Made by a program: the position numbers and the translations under genes. The notes below the pieces were generated by a model. The model had not been told where the DNA came from, ran no database searches, and was given only the letters and a program-made list of their open reading frames with translations. From Reichenbachiella ulvae (GTDB lineage: Bacteria; Bacteroidota; Bacteroidia; Cytophagales; Cyclobacteriaceae), in contig NZ_JAOYOD010000001.1 of assembly GCF_025833875.1 (NCBI RefSeq), forward strand, positions 1,240,001 to 1,304,000: a stretch of DNA of 64,000 nucleotides, given 5' to 3'. This document shows, one piece after another, positions 53,147 through 62,959 of this stretch (position 1 is its first letter; every line of letters starts with the position of its first letter).

Positions 53147-54439
53147 TTAATCTCCTTGAATTTTAGGTTTCTTCGATAGCCTGGACCTTTCCAGGAATCG
53201 CTCCTTCATCATAATAGGTAAGGTAAATCCCTGAAACAATATAGAACAAACCACTACCACATAAGTCATGGTTATCATCAATTCTTTGCCAGGAAAATGA
53301 CTTAGTGCCAATATCAATGCGATGGGCAAACCTCCCCTGAAGGTTCCCCAGCTCATCACCGATACGGTGTTTTTGTCAAAGGCCACATGAGAAGACATCA
53401 TCTTAACCGGCACAAAAACACTGAGCCATCTACCGAACAAGACTATATTGACTGCTATGAAGCCCACTGCGAAGTAGTCCATTCTTAGCTCTATCACCAG
53501 CATTTCCAGTCCCATGAGGACAAATAAGAGTACGGCCATCGTCTGCTCCATCAAGTTCCAAAATTTATAAACATAGTTGTTGACCACACCTTTTTCACTA
53601 GGATCCTTCTGATCGACACGTCCCAAATTACCAATCATCAGTCCCATTATCAGAGCCACCAGCTTTGAGTAAATATTAAAGTACTCTGAAATGAAGGCAC
53701 CCACCATCACCAGGGCGATCGTGATCAATACCTCAATGTGCATTTCCTCATTGTCGATGTAATTGAGAATGAGATACCCTACATAGCCCATACCGATTCC
53801 AATGGCTACACCGCCAATGATCTCAAGACTCACCACACGAGCTACTTCTACAAAAATCATTTCGTGTCCTTCAGAGACTTGCATCACATGATAAAGGACA
53901 AATGCCAATACGACCGAAAAGGCTCCATTAAAAAGAGACTCGCCTTCTATTTTTACAGTTAGTTTTTTGGGCAGAGAAAACCTGCCTGTGATATTCATCG
54001 CTGAGATGGGATCTGTAGAAGAAATCACAGCACCAAACAGCAAACTGAACATATACGATACCTCCAGATTGATCAAATGCAATACACCATATAGGATACT
54101 TCCTATCGCTATGGTGGATATTAATGCACTGAGGATAGACAGCATGATCACCGTAAACTTCAGATCTCCCAGTCGTTTTAGGTTCATTTTAAGCCCTCCT
54201 GCAAAAAGAATCACACTGATTACTACTTGATTGAGTACGGGGCTAAAATCAAATTCCTTGACATGAGCTGCTACATTGAGGGAAGGAAACATTCTACCCA
54301 CTATAAGTACTGTAAAGGACAGTAAGAGGGTGAGTATCATCAAGCCAACCGAAGAAGGAAGCTTCAGATAAAATGTATTGATAAATATGAACAGGCCGGA
54401 CAGGAAAATAAGGAAAGCGACTACATCAAATAAGTGCAT
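53147..54439 (-). CDS. Na+/H+ antiporter of the CPA1/NhaP type
   Basis: A 430-aa membrane transporter with about twelve helices. Motifs include LFGAVISSTDPISAMNITGRF (helix with the TDP motif), IEGESLFNGAFSVVLAFVLY (the E-S-L-F-N segment) and VMSWGTFRGGLPIALILALS (R-GG near the active site). These match the CPA1 family of sodium/proton exchangers acting in the inner membrane. It is transcribed alone, convergent with amt. Confidence 0.93.
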   Translation of the reverse strand: MHLFDVVAFLIFLSGLFIFINTFYLKLPSSVGLMILTLLLSFTVLIVGRMFPSLNVAAHVKEFDFSPVLNQVVISVILFAGGLKMNLKRLGDLKFTVIMLSILSALISTIAIGSILYGVLHLINLEVSYMFSLLFGAVISSTDPISAMNITGRFSLPKKLTVKIEGESLFNGAFSVVLAFVLYHVMQVSEGHEMIFVEVARVVSLEIIGGVAIGIGMGYVGYLILNYIDNEEMHIEVLITIALVMVGAFISEYFNIYSKLVALIMGLMIGNLGRVDQKDPSEKGVVNNYVYKFWNLMEQTMAVLLFVLMGLEMLVIELRMDYFAVGFIAVNIVLFGRWLSVFVPVKMMSSHVAFDKNTVSVMSWGTFRGGLPIALILALSHFPGKELMITMTYVVVVCSILFQGFTLPIMMKERFLERSRLSKKPKIQGD

Positions 54440-54539
54440 AACATTTCATGGTTTTGTTCTTTACAATGTTAGAACAAGGGGTCACAAAATGTAATCTCAG
54501 AAATTTTGTAAATCTATTTCCGTATTAATACGGAGTGCC

Positions 54540-55304
54540 TTACTCCTCCGTGTCCCTTGGGGGCTCCAAGCTCTTTAAAAAAGCCACAACAGCTTCCCAG
54601 TATTCTTTATGGTCCGTTTGTCTGACCCACAGCGCACTGGATCCATGGTTGCCCAAAGTCTCGCTTGGAGTGAAATTCATTTTGCCTGATGCTGAAATCG
54701 CATCATATATCGCTTGCCAATTGGCTATTTCATTCCTTGCTGAGGCAATGAAAACTGGACAGTTGATGTTAACAGTACTTTGCTTGATCCAGTCTCCAGG
54801 TTTGCCTTGAGATCTAAAATATTCTCCTGGTGAAAATGAAAGTACAGCCTGTGCCTTACCGGGGTTGTCACCAGCATATTTGATCACCAATGCTGAAGAG
54901 TAGCTACTTCCCCACAAGATCAATTTGTTACTGGTCATGGCGCGACTGTATTCTACCGCTGCAGCGATATCTTGATAGGCGTCCACATATTGTGTTTCAC
55001 GCATCAGTGCCCTTGCGTTCTTGTTGGTCTCATTGCGAACACCATTGACCAGATTGCCAGAGCGTAAATCCACCGCCAGGCAATTGTACCCTAATCGATT
55101 CAAGGTAGGTGCAATCTCTAAGTATTCCCCTCGACTCCATCCCGCTTGATGAAAAAGCACAATCATAGGAGCGGTTTTAGGGTGTGCCATATGCAGGTCT
55201 GCGACTACTTCCACTCCATCTTCCGCCTTGAAAGTTACCCTTTCAGAAGCCTGGCTATTCAAAGTAAATAGAACAAGGATTATACTTAGAGATTGTTTGA
55301 TCAT
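54540..55304 (-). CDS. Exported alpha/beta-hydrolase
   Basis: A 254-aa protein with a signal peptide (MIKQSLSIILVLFTLNSQAS) and a dienelactone-hydrolase-like fold. Features are APMIVLFHQAGWSRGEY (oxyanion region), nucleophile Ser in LILWGSSYSSALV and catalytic His in GNHGSSALWV. The acid is probably in SARNEIANW. Substrate unknown. It starts 7 bp after dapD ends on the same strand, so may be co-transcribed with it, though no functional link is obvious. Confidence 0.82.
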   Translation of the reverse strand: MIKQSLSIILVLFTLNSQASERVTFKAEDGVEVVADLHMAHPKTAPMIVLFHQAGWSRGEYLEIAPTLNRLGYNCLAVDLRSGNLVNGVRNETNKNARALMRETQYVDAYQDIAAAVEYSRAMTSNKLILWGSSYSSALVIKYAGDNPGKAQAVLSFSPGEYFRSQGKPGDWIKQSTVNINCPVFIASARNEIANWQAIYDAISASGKMNFTPSETLGNHGSSALWVRQTDHKEYWEAVVAFLKSLEPPRDTEE

Positions 55305-55311
55305 AATATGA

Positions 55312-56127
55312 TTATACTGCTACGCTGTTTTCTCTCAACGCGTCGTTCAAAGAAGTTTTCTTATCTGTACTTTCTTTTCTTTGACCAATGATCAAAGCAC
55401 AAGGAACGTTGTATGTACCGGCAGGGAATTCTTTGGCATAGGATCCAGGGATGACAACTGAGCGCTCTGGTACATAACCTTTGTACTCCTTAGGCTCACT
55501 TCCTGTGATATCGATGATTTTAGAACTCATGGTTAGGTTAACACCCGAGCCTAAAACGGCTTCTTTACCTATTCTCACACCTTCTACCACGATACATCTC
55601 GAACCGATGAAAGCATTGTCTTCAATGATTACAGGTGCAGCCTGTACGGGCTCCAACACACCACCGATACCTACTCCACCACTCAGGTGAACGTTTTTAC
55701 CAATCTGTGCACAGCTACCTACAGTTGCCCATGTATCCACCATGGTTCCTTCGTCTACATACGCTCCGATGTTTACATAAGAAGGCATCAAAACAGTACC
55801 AGAAGAAATATACGCTCCATATCTAGAAACAGCATGAGGTACTACTCTAACACCGAGTTTGTCATAGTCTTTTTTCAAGGCCATCTTATCATGGAACTCA
55901 AAAGGACCTACTTCGATTTTCTCCATTTTTCTGAGAGGGAAATAAAGGATAACTGCCTTCTTCACCCAATCGTTCACTTGCCATCCGTCGGCAGTTGGCT
56001 CAGCGGTTCTCAATCGGCCTTTGTCCAATTCCTCGATCACAAATTCTATCGCTTTTACGACCTCTGGTTGGTGCAGCTTTGATCTATCTTCCCAGGTTTC
56101 CTCTACTAGTTTCTTGATGTCCTCCAT
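55312..56127 (-). CDS. dapD: 2,3,4,5-tetrahydropyridine-2,6-dicarboxylate N-succinyltransferase
   Basis: A 271-aa left-handed beta-helix acyltransferase of the lysine/diaminopimelate pathway, succinylating tetrahydrodipicolinate. Hexapeptide repeats (VRVVPHAVSRYGAYI, VNIGAYVDEGTMVDTWATVGSCAQIGKNVHLSGGVGIGGVLEP, AFIGSRCIVVEGVRIGKEAVLGSGVNL) and the family motifs are all present. The length matches the family (about 270). Diaminopimelate is needed for peptidoglycan, so this is a housekeeping gene. Confidence 0.97.
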   Translation of the reverse strand: MEDIKKLVEETWEDRSKLHQPEVVKAIEFVIEELDKGRLRTAEPTADGWQVNDWVKKAVILYFPLRKMEKIEVGPFEFHDKMALKKDYDKLGVRVVPHAVSRYGAYISSGTVLMPSYVNIGAYVDEGTMVDTWATVGSCAQIGKNVHLSGGVGIGGVLEPVQAAPVIIEDNAFIGSRCIVVEGVRIGKEAVLGSGVNLTMSSKIIDITGSEPKEYKGYVPERSVVIPGSYAKEFPAGTYNVPCALIIGQRKESTDKKTSLNDALRENSVAV

Positions 56128-56210
56128 CTTATCTCTTGGTATTAAATTTTAAAATTTACTCAGTATCATTTGAGGGTAAAATCTGCGCAATATTAAATAG
56201 ATTTGGTCTC

Positions 56211-57323
56211 ATGCCGAAGGAAAACATAGCATTCGTCTCCTTGCTCAAACCTGTGGATGACATTCGCAGTTACCACAAGCTAGCCCTTAGTCTTTCCAAA
56301 CATACTGAGGCAGATATTCATTTGTTTGGGTATCCCACTCAATCAAAGCTAAAACCCACCGACCGAATTCATTTTCATCCCTCAAAACCATTTCCAAGAA
56401 TCAGTTTTCAGCGCCTGATTGTTCCCTATTCCATTTTCAAAAGATTGCTTCAACTAAAACCCAAGATTGTAGTAGTTAACTCTCCTGAATTACTGTGGGT
56501 TACGATTTACTGCAAAATATTATTTGGCACTAAAATCATCTATGACATACAGGAAAACTACTTTAAAAACCTGTGGTTTCAGAATGTCTACCCTCCATTG
56601 ATCAAGCATGTTCTTGCTCTGACGCTAAGGCTAAAAGAGGTACTAACGGCCCCAGTATTTGATCATTTTTTGTTTGCAGAAAAGTGCTATTCATCTGAAT
56701 TAAAGTTTATCAACAACAGATATACTGTCCTGGAAAACAAGGCTTTGTCTGCGGTCAAAAGAATTAGGAATGAAAACCATCCCAGGCCCCAAATTCTGTT
56801 TAGCGGTACCATCACTGAAAACACTGGTATTTATGAAGCCCTTTCATTGGTCAATGAATTGTCCAGGCATATTAACCTGACGCTTAGGATAGTAGGTCAT
56901 TGTCCGGAAGCCAAGATCTATCGATGGCTTAAAGAACAAGAAGGTGAAACCTTGAGTTTGCATATCGATCAGCGGCCCATTCCCTATTCCGAAATCGAAG
57001 AAGCCATCAAACATGCCGATGCAGGCCTGGTTTGTTATAGAACCAACCCCAGCAATCAGCACTGTATGCCTACTAAGGTATTCGAATATGCAGCTAGTGG
57101 ATTACCCATTATGTACGAAGAAGGAAGCCATTGGCAATCTTTCATCAAGAAATACACCAAAGGACTTCCGTTTGATTTCAATCAAATAGATCAGAAAAAA
57201 GCAGAAGACTTTCTCCATGCCTCTATGGATAGAAGTCAGGAACTTTCGACGTTAAAGGCCTTGTGGGAAGAAGAAGAAATCAAATGGATAGACTGCTTGA
57301 AAAAGCTCAAGATATTGGATTAG
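56211..57323 (+). CDS. Glycosyltransferase family 4-like (GT-B fold)
   Basis: A 370-aa GT-B glycosyltransferase. The acceptor half starts MPKENIAFVSLLKPVDDIRSY; the donor-binding half has ILFSGTITENTGIYEALSLV, LRIVGHCPEAKIYRWL and ADAGLVCYRTNPSNQHCMPTKVFEYAASGLPIMYEE (EX7E-like region). ATG 56211 is preferred over 56136 because the extra N-terminus is not family-like. It is divergent from dapD, transcribed alone, and likely acts on a cell-envelope polysaccharide. Donor and acceptor unknown. Confidence 0.83.
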   Translation: MPKENIAFVSLLKPVDDIRSYHKLALSLSKHTEADIHLFGYPTQSKLKPTDRIHFHPSKPFPRISFQRLIVPYSIFKRLLQLKPKIVVVNSPELLWVTIYCKILFGTKIIYDIQENYFKNLWFQNVYPPLIKHVLALTLRLKEVLTAPVFDHFLFAEKCYSSELKFINNRYTVLENKALSAVKRIRNENHPRPQILFSGTITENTGIYEALSLVNELSRHINLTLRIVGHCPEAKIYRWLKEQEGETLSLHIDQRPIPYSEIEEAIKHADAGLVCYRTNPSNQHCMPTKVFEYAASGLPIMYEEGSHWQSFIKKYTKGLPFDFNQIDQKKAEDFLHASMDRSQELSTLKALWEEEEIKWIDCLKKLKILD

Positions 57324-57337
57324 CTAAAAATAAAAAG

Positions 57338-58240
57338 CTATTCTTTTACCCTAAAAAAATCCAAATTGGTACCATTCTCCGAAATAGAAAAATGATTGGT
57401 GCCATGTAGGGTGATTCGGAAATTACCTTCTTCGTTTTCCAGATAAATCTGATCTTCAGATTTGACTAAAAGGTTCAACCTTTCGCGCTGTCCTCGGTTG
57501 ATGGTCCATTGATAGAATTGATTATTGACCTCATCGAACCCAATCAATCCTTCTCTAATGTAATTAACACCATTCATATGCTCTATTTCGTAAGCATTCT
57601 CTGCAATAAGTGTGAAAGAAATTCGGCTGTCATCATTGCCTTTGAAGCTCCCGTGAAACATCTCCATGATGGTATTCGCATTGGCGCGTTCATTCTCGTC
57701 TGGTTTGATTTTAGAGGATAGCTCTATGGCCAAAGCCAGCTTGGTCTTGATAGAATCTGCGGTCAGGCGCAGACTATCGTAGGTATGCGGAACAGGTATT
57801 TGTAGAAAAAATTCTGCAAAAGAGGGCCTGTCATTTTTGGTTCTTTGGATTAGCTTTTGATTGCCAATGGTGTTCACCTGTACTACCTGACCATAAACGA
57901 TTCTACCCTGATCTTCATTCACGTCATGTACTTTGATACTACTGGCATCCAGATTCGAAAGCAATACCTTTCTATCATAATAGGTGTTTCGAGTAATGAA
58001 AGAAGGACCATCCGATGAGGTATTCTTAATATTAATCATCCCGGTCTCATCATTGTAGAAAAATCGGTTGCTCCACCATTCCTGGGTTTGCGCATTGTAG
58101 TAGCTAATGTTGATCTTTTTCTCTAACCAATCGATGGTTTCAGCAAGGACTTCTTGATCGTTTTGAGCACTCAATTGCACATTGATCCCAAGTGCCATGA
58201 TGATTAAAACACAGAATCGTAGAATAAGCGGATTTTTCAT
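57338..58240 (-). CDS. Hypothetical secreted protein
   Basis: A 300-aa protein with a signal peptide (NPLILRFCVLIIMALGINVQLSA). The mature part is beta-rich with no recognised motif. ATG 58240 is chosen for the signal; the frame extends to 58273 inside the next gene. It sits 5 bp downstream of the MBL-fold hydrolase gene and is probably co-transcribed. Confidence 0.7.
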   Translation of the reverse strand: MKNPLILRFCVLIIMALGINVQLSAQNDQEVLAETIDWLEKKINISYYNAQTQEWWSNRFFYNDETGMINIKNTSSDGPSFITRNTYYDRKVLLSNLDASSIKVHDVNEDQGRIVYGQVVQVNTIGNQKLIQRTKNDRPSFAEFFLQIPVPHTYDSLRLTADSIKTKLALAIELSSKIKPDENERANANTIMEMFHGSFKGNDDSRISFTLIAENAYEIEHMNGVNYIREGLIGFDEVNNQFYQWTINRGQRERLNLLVKSEDQIYLENEEGNFRITLHGTNHFSISENGTNLDFFRVKE

Positions 58241-58245
58241 TGTCG

Positions 58246-59406
58246 CTAATTTACGACATTCGGCTGTTCCCACCAGCGCGGAAATTTATTATTTAGCTCA
58301 TCCATGGTAAATGCCTCTCCAATCTTTGGAGTAATGATAGGGATTCCCAATTCCTCGGCTTTAGATGTAGCTCTTTCGACTGGATCGCGCCAATCGTGAA
58401 AGGCCAAAACAAAAGTACCCCAGTGTATGGGCATAATGGCCCTAGCCCCTACATCCTGCCCTGCTTGTACACTTTCTTCAGGCATCATATGGATTTGACT
58501 CCAACGTTCATCGTATTGGCCACATTCCACCATAGCAAAATCAAAGGGTCCATACTTCTCTCCGATTTCCTTGAAATGTGGTCCGTATCCTCCATCCCCA
58601 CTAAAATAGATTTTGTCTTCGTTACCCTTGAATATCCACGAGCCCCAAAGTGTGGCATTGCTGTCACCTATCCCACGACCTGAAAAATGACGCGAGGGTG
58701 CAAATGCCATTTTGATTCCCTTTAGTTCAGTTTCATCCCACCAGTTCAAAGACTCAATTTTGGATGGATCCACTCCCCACGCTTCCAAATGGGCATCGAC
58801 TCCCAATGGAACAAAAAAACGACCTACTTTGTCTTTCAATTTTTGGATAGAACCATAATCCAAATGGTCGTAATGATCATGAGAAATTACCACTGCATCG
58901 AGATAAGGTAATTTCTCAATAGCTATGGGAAGTTCTTTTACAAATCGGGCCTTCCCCAACATAGGATGTGGGGCAGGAACATCTCCCAACATAGGATCAA
59001 TCAGAATCTTGCTACCATCCAATTCCAGCAAAATAGTGGAGTGACCAAACCAGGTAATTCTGGTTTTAAGGTTGTTTACAATCTCTAAGGAATCAAGCTT
59101 TTCAGGCATCAATTTCTTTTCAGGAGCCCTTTGCTCCTTATTGGTGAATTGCTCCTTGAAAAAACCATAGATATTCTTAGCATTAACTTCCATGGTATAG
59201 GTAGGTATCAAGTTGACAAATCCTCCATCCTGATAGTGATCCAGTTTGGCATATTGCAGTTTGTCTGCTTCTGATTGTTTTCCTCCAAATTCTGGATTGA
59301 AACGAATAAACAGAAAAACCGCAAGTACTAATATTATGATAAATGTTGCAATACTAACTAGAAGCATAATGAAGATGCGTTTGAACCTGCTTGATGTTAT
59401 TTTCAT
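58246..59406 (-). CDS. MBL-fold metallo-hydrolase (UlaG/NAPE-PLD-like), membrane-anchored
   Basis: A 386-aa protein with an N-terminal membrane segment (RIFIMLLVSIATFIIILVLAVFLFI) and a metallo-beta-lactamase fold. Zinc ligands are HDHYDHLD in VVISHDHYDHLDYG, then D in YFSGDGGYGPHF and H in IMPIHWGTFVLAFHDW. The family includes NAPE-hydrolysing phospholipases and lactonases. The substrate is unknown. The anchored position suggests it acts on envelope or extracellular compounds. Confidence 0.88.
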   Translation of the reverse strand: MKITSSRFKRIFIMLLVSIATFIIILVLAVFLFIRFNPEFGGKQSEADKLQYAKLDHYQDGGFVNLIPTYTMEVNAKNIYGFFKEQFTNKEQRAPEKKLMPEKLDSLEIVNNLKTRITWFGHSTILLELDGSKILIDPMLGDVPAPHPMLGKARFVKELPIAIEKLPYLDAVVISHDHYDHLDYGSIQKLKDKVGRFFVPLGVDAHLEAWGVDPSKIESLNWWDETELKGIKMAFAPSRHFSGRGIGDSNATLWGSWIFKGNEDKIYFSGDGGYGPHFKEIGEKYGPFDFAMVECGQYDERWSQIHMMPEESVQAGQDVGARAIMPIHWGTFVLAFHDWRDPVERATSKAEELGIPIITPKIGEAFTMDELNNKFPRWWEQPNVVN

Positions 59407-59537
59407 TAATTAAAAGGCACTCAAGGTGCATTTTCTAAAGCCAATGAATGTAGGTACGTGGAGTTGGGTATTATGTTTATAATATCAAAAAGAAAAGGAT
59501 TCCCCGAATACCGGAAAACCCTAATAGAGTGTAAGAG

Positions 59538-60947
<1,410 letters not shown>

Positions 60948-61009
60948 TTAATTCAGATTGAGCAAAAGATTATTAAAACAGTGTATCAACAAGAAGCACT
61001 GTCCACTAA

Positions 61010-62110
61010 TTATTTATTTGGCGAGAAAATTCCTCTCAACTGATCTACAATTTGACCATTTCCCGAAACTGTTATCTCACCAATTTTATCGGCAATCTTC
61101 TCTACATATTCCATCTCTTTCAGTTTAAACAACATCTCATTTTCAGACAATAGTTTAGCCGTGTTCAAAAGACTTCTAGTTGAGGCAGTTTCCTCTCGCC
61201 TAGTAATCACATTGGCTTGTGCTTGTTTTTGAGCTATCAAAACCTGATTCATGATCTCTTTCATTTCACCTGGTAATATGATATCTCGAACACCACAACC
61301 CATTATTTCTACCCCTAGCTGAAGAGATTTCGTTTTTAGAGAACTCATGACATAATCACCTACTTCCTCCTTGTTTTCTAACAACTGATCAAACGTCAAA
61401 CTGCCCACATATTCTCGTAGAGCTAATTGCAAGAAGATATACAGCTGTCTTTCGTAATCCTTATTATCCACAATGGCTTTTTCAATATCTATTACTCTAA
61501 ATTGAGCAAAGAAATTGAGTCGAAGCGCAGCTTTATCCTTAGTCAATATTTCCTGACCAGAAACTTCCAATTGCTGTTGTCTTAAATCAATTCTTGATAC
61601 AGCAACCTCTTGTGCATTCTTCCAAAAGTAGTATTCACCAGGATCGAGTATTCGATCCATTTTGTTATCTACAAACAACACACCCTTCTCAAAAGAGTCC
61701 ACTTTGCAAATTCGAACATAAGGCACCAATTCCTTTCTTTTCAAAGCTAAGAGCTCAACGGCCTCTGTGATTTCAATTTTACTTAAATCAACACGAGTAA
61801 ACCTATAATCCACCAAGCCTTTCCAATAAGTAAATCTACCCGGTCCTAGAATTCCACTAAAGTTTCCGTTTCGATAGAGTAATACCATTTCATTATCTCC
61901 AACTTCAATCAGATGTAACAATGCGGCTATCTTTTCATCCTTCAGGAGCACATTTATTTCGATAGAAGGATAAAATGGCTGAGCCATATCGTAGCTGAGG
62001 AATGTCTCAAATGGACCGATCCAATGCAATCCTGCTGTGAGCACTCTTTTGTAATCACCATTTTTAAAAACCAAACCGACATTGCCAGCACTAATTCTTA
62101 TCCTTTTCAT
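61010..62110 (-). CDS. Slipin/Band-7 (SPFH) family protein
   Basis: A 366-aa SPFH-domain protein with no membrane helix. The Band-7 core includes VDLRQQQLEVSGQEILTKDKAALRLNFFAQFRV and YERQLYIFLQLALREYVGSLTFDQLLENKEEVGDYVMSSLKTKSLQLGVEIMGCGVRDIILP. A C-terminal coiled coil (QVLIAQKQAQANVITRREETA) probably mediates oligomers. The N-terminal ~100 residues are unlike membrane slipins. Slipins of this type recur next to rtcB in diverse bacteria, and their role there is unsettled. Its 5' leader holds the tRNA-like array. Confidence 0.9.
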   Translation of the reverse strand: MKRIRISAGNVGLVFKNGDYKRVLTAGLHWIGPFETFLSYDMAQPFYPSIEINVLLKDEKIAALLHLIEVGDNEMVLLYRNGNFSGILGPGRFTYWKGLVDYRFTRVDLSKIEITEAVELLALKRKELVPYVRICKVDSFEKGVLFVDNKMDRILDPGEYYFWKNAQEVAVSRIDLRQQQLEVSGQEILTKDKAALRLNFFAQFRVIDIEKAIVDNKDYERQLYIFLQLALREYVGSLTFDQLLENKEEVGDYVMSSLKTKSLQLGVEIMGCGVRDIILPGEMKEIMNQVLIAQKQAQANVITRREETASTRSLLNTAKLLSENEMLFKLKEMEYVEKIADKIGEITVSGNGQIVDQLRGIFSPNK

Positions 62111-62402
62111 CGTTATTATAATTATTAGTTAAAATTCATTTTTAAGAAAGTAGAAGAGATCGCCATCCTTCCAATGTGGAATGTTGATTGAGTCTGATTC
62201 AATAATTTTCAGTTCTCGTTCAAGGCATACCCTTATTCAATAAAAGAGCACGTGTTGAAGTTGAAGTAAAGACCACCAAATCGGACGGTATCCACACCAT
62301 TCAAGACAATGTCCAGACTGCTATTAAACCCTATTAATAGCGGGCTAAACCTAATCTGCTTTCTGATAGTCATTTTTAAAAGTTGACCTTCTTTTGAAGT
62401 AA
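62111..62402. other. Leader between tRNA-like array and slipin gene, with a possible gene fossil
   Basis: About 290 bp between the slipin start and the tRNA-like array. On the plus strand 62206-62337 reads as an open frame with coding character (VQGIPLFNKRARVEVEVKTT, then DGIHTIQDNVQTAIKPY and a stop). It has no start codon and a TAA just upstream, so it is at most a remnant of an unknown gene. Otherwise nothing is recognised. Confidence 0.35.
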
Positions 62403-62451
62403 CAATGGGCATCTACCCACCTACTGTTCTACCAATTGAACTATCCCATTG
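62403..62451 (-). ncRNA. tRNA-like element 4: acceptor helix and D-arm only
   Basis: On the minus strand a perfect 7-bp helix, CAATGGG with CCCATTG, encloses 35 bases. These start with ATA and a tRNA D-arm-like hairpin (GTTC AATTGGTA GAAC), then AGTAGGTGGGTAGATG. No anticodon or T-arm is present, so this is a miniature tRNA-like fold (49 nt). It directly abuts element 3. Confidence 0.55.
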
Positions 62452-62517
62452 CAGGGAGTGGGGCTCGAACCCACAACTAATAGGGCTTGTTGTTCTAACC
62501 GCTGAACTATCACATAT
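62450..62517 (-). ncRNA. tRNA-like element 3: D-arm, short anticodon-like arm and T-arm
   Basis: The minus strand shows a D-arm-like GTTCAGCGGTTAGAAC, an anticodon-arm-like CAAC...GTTG enclosing AAGCCCTATTA, and a strong T-arm GTGGG TTCGAGC CCCAC. The presumed acceptor 3' strand TCCCTGCA has no complementary 5' strand, and there is no separate variable loop. It therefore looks like a degenerate tRNA or a tRNA mimic rather than a functional tRNA. Confidence 0.55.
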
Positions 62518-62634
62518 GGACTGTGAGAGGGAGTCGAACCCTCGCTTGCAAGCAGAGAAAATCACGTCCGGATGGAGCAGCATATTCTTAGGGAATACTG
62601 CGGAGCTATACAGAAACTCTCACCAGGTCTCCGA
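62518..62634 (-). ncRNA. tRNA-like element 2 with extended anticodon-arm-like helix
   Basis: On the minus strand CTG(G)TGA near the 5' end can pair with TCACAG at the 3' end as an acceptor-like stem. A D-arm-like GAGTTTCTGTATAGCTC follows. A long hairpin, GCAGTATTC CCTAA GAATATGCTGC, sits where an anticodon arm would be. A classic T-arm GAGGG TTCGACT CCCTC closes the fold. At about 110 nt it is larger than a tRNA. It is reminiscent of tRNA-mimic RNAs such as bacterial Y RNAs, which in Salmonella are encoded beside rtcBA. Confidence 0.55.
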
Positions 62635-62655
62635 TTCCTTTCGCACTTTCACGCT

Positions 62656-62697
62656 TCCTATTTCAGGAAGATCATTGTCAACCCTTTGGGTTGAAAG
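62656..62697 (-). ncRNA. Two adjacent short hairpins between tRNA-like elements 1 and 2
   Basis: On the minus strand TCAACCC AAA GGGTTGA (7-bp stem) is followed by CTTCCT GAAAT AGGAAG (6-bp stem). They lie between the tRNA-like units and are probably part of the same structured transcript or mark processing sites. Neither has a clean T tail. Confidence 0.4.
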
Positions 62698-62726
62698 CAT
62701 TTTTTAATTATTCAAAGAACAAAATG

Positions 62727-62810
62727 TGGGAATGATAGGGTTCGAACCTACTCAGCCACATAGCACCAGATTTACAGTCTGGCCCAACTCTCCATCGTTG
62801 GCGCATTCCC
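62727..62810 (-). tRNA. tRNA-Tyr(GTA)-like gene, possibly a mimic
   Basis: The minus strand folds as a cloverleaf. It has acceptor GGGAATG/CATTCCC (7 perfect pairs, discriminator A), D-stem CCAAC/GTTGG, anticodon arm CCAGA CTGTAAA TCTGG (anticodon GTA, Tyr), a ~14-nt variable arm and T-arm GTAGG TTCGAAC CCTAT. The size (84 nt) fits a class II tRNA-Tyr. However, position 8 reads C instead of the near-invariant U, CCA is not encoded, and it is the first of four tRNA-like units in the rtcB-slipin leader. It may be a decoy or sensor RNA rather than a working tRNA. Confidence 0.6.
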
Positions 62811-62823
62811 ATTTTTTTCAATA

Positions 62824-62846
62824 CCTCTCCGCCATATGCGGAGAGG
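62824..62846. promoter_or_regulatory. Perfect hairpin upstream of the tRNA-like array
   Basis: CCTCTCCGC CATAT GCGGAGAGG forms a 9-bp perfect stem in the divergent region between the WYL gene and the tRNA-like array. A second one, CTGCGCA...TGCGCAG, lies at 62902-62922. Either could be an operator for the WYL regulator or an RNA structure. Confidence 0.5.
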
Positions 62847-62959
62847 GTGGTAAGTCTCATTGACTATTGATTTTCAATGATGTTTCAAAGTTGAAGCGCT
62901 GCTGCGCAGTCTTTTTGCGCAGATGAATTATCTTTCATTTTTTTATAAAAAAATTGAAT

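Noticed and set aside
62727..62810. Plain functional tRNA-Tyr with no link to the neighbouring genes
   Set aside because: Kept as tRNA-like only: it lacks U at position 8, does not encode CCA, and is the first of four tRNA-like units leading into slipin-rtcB.
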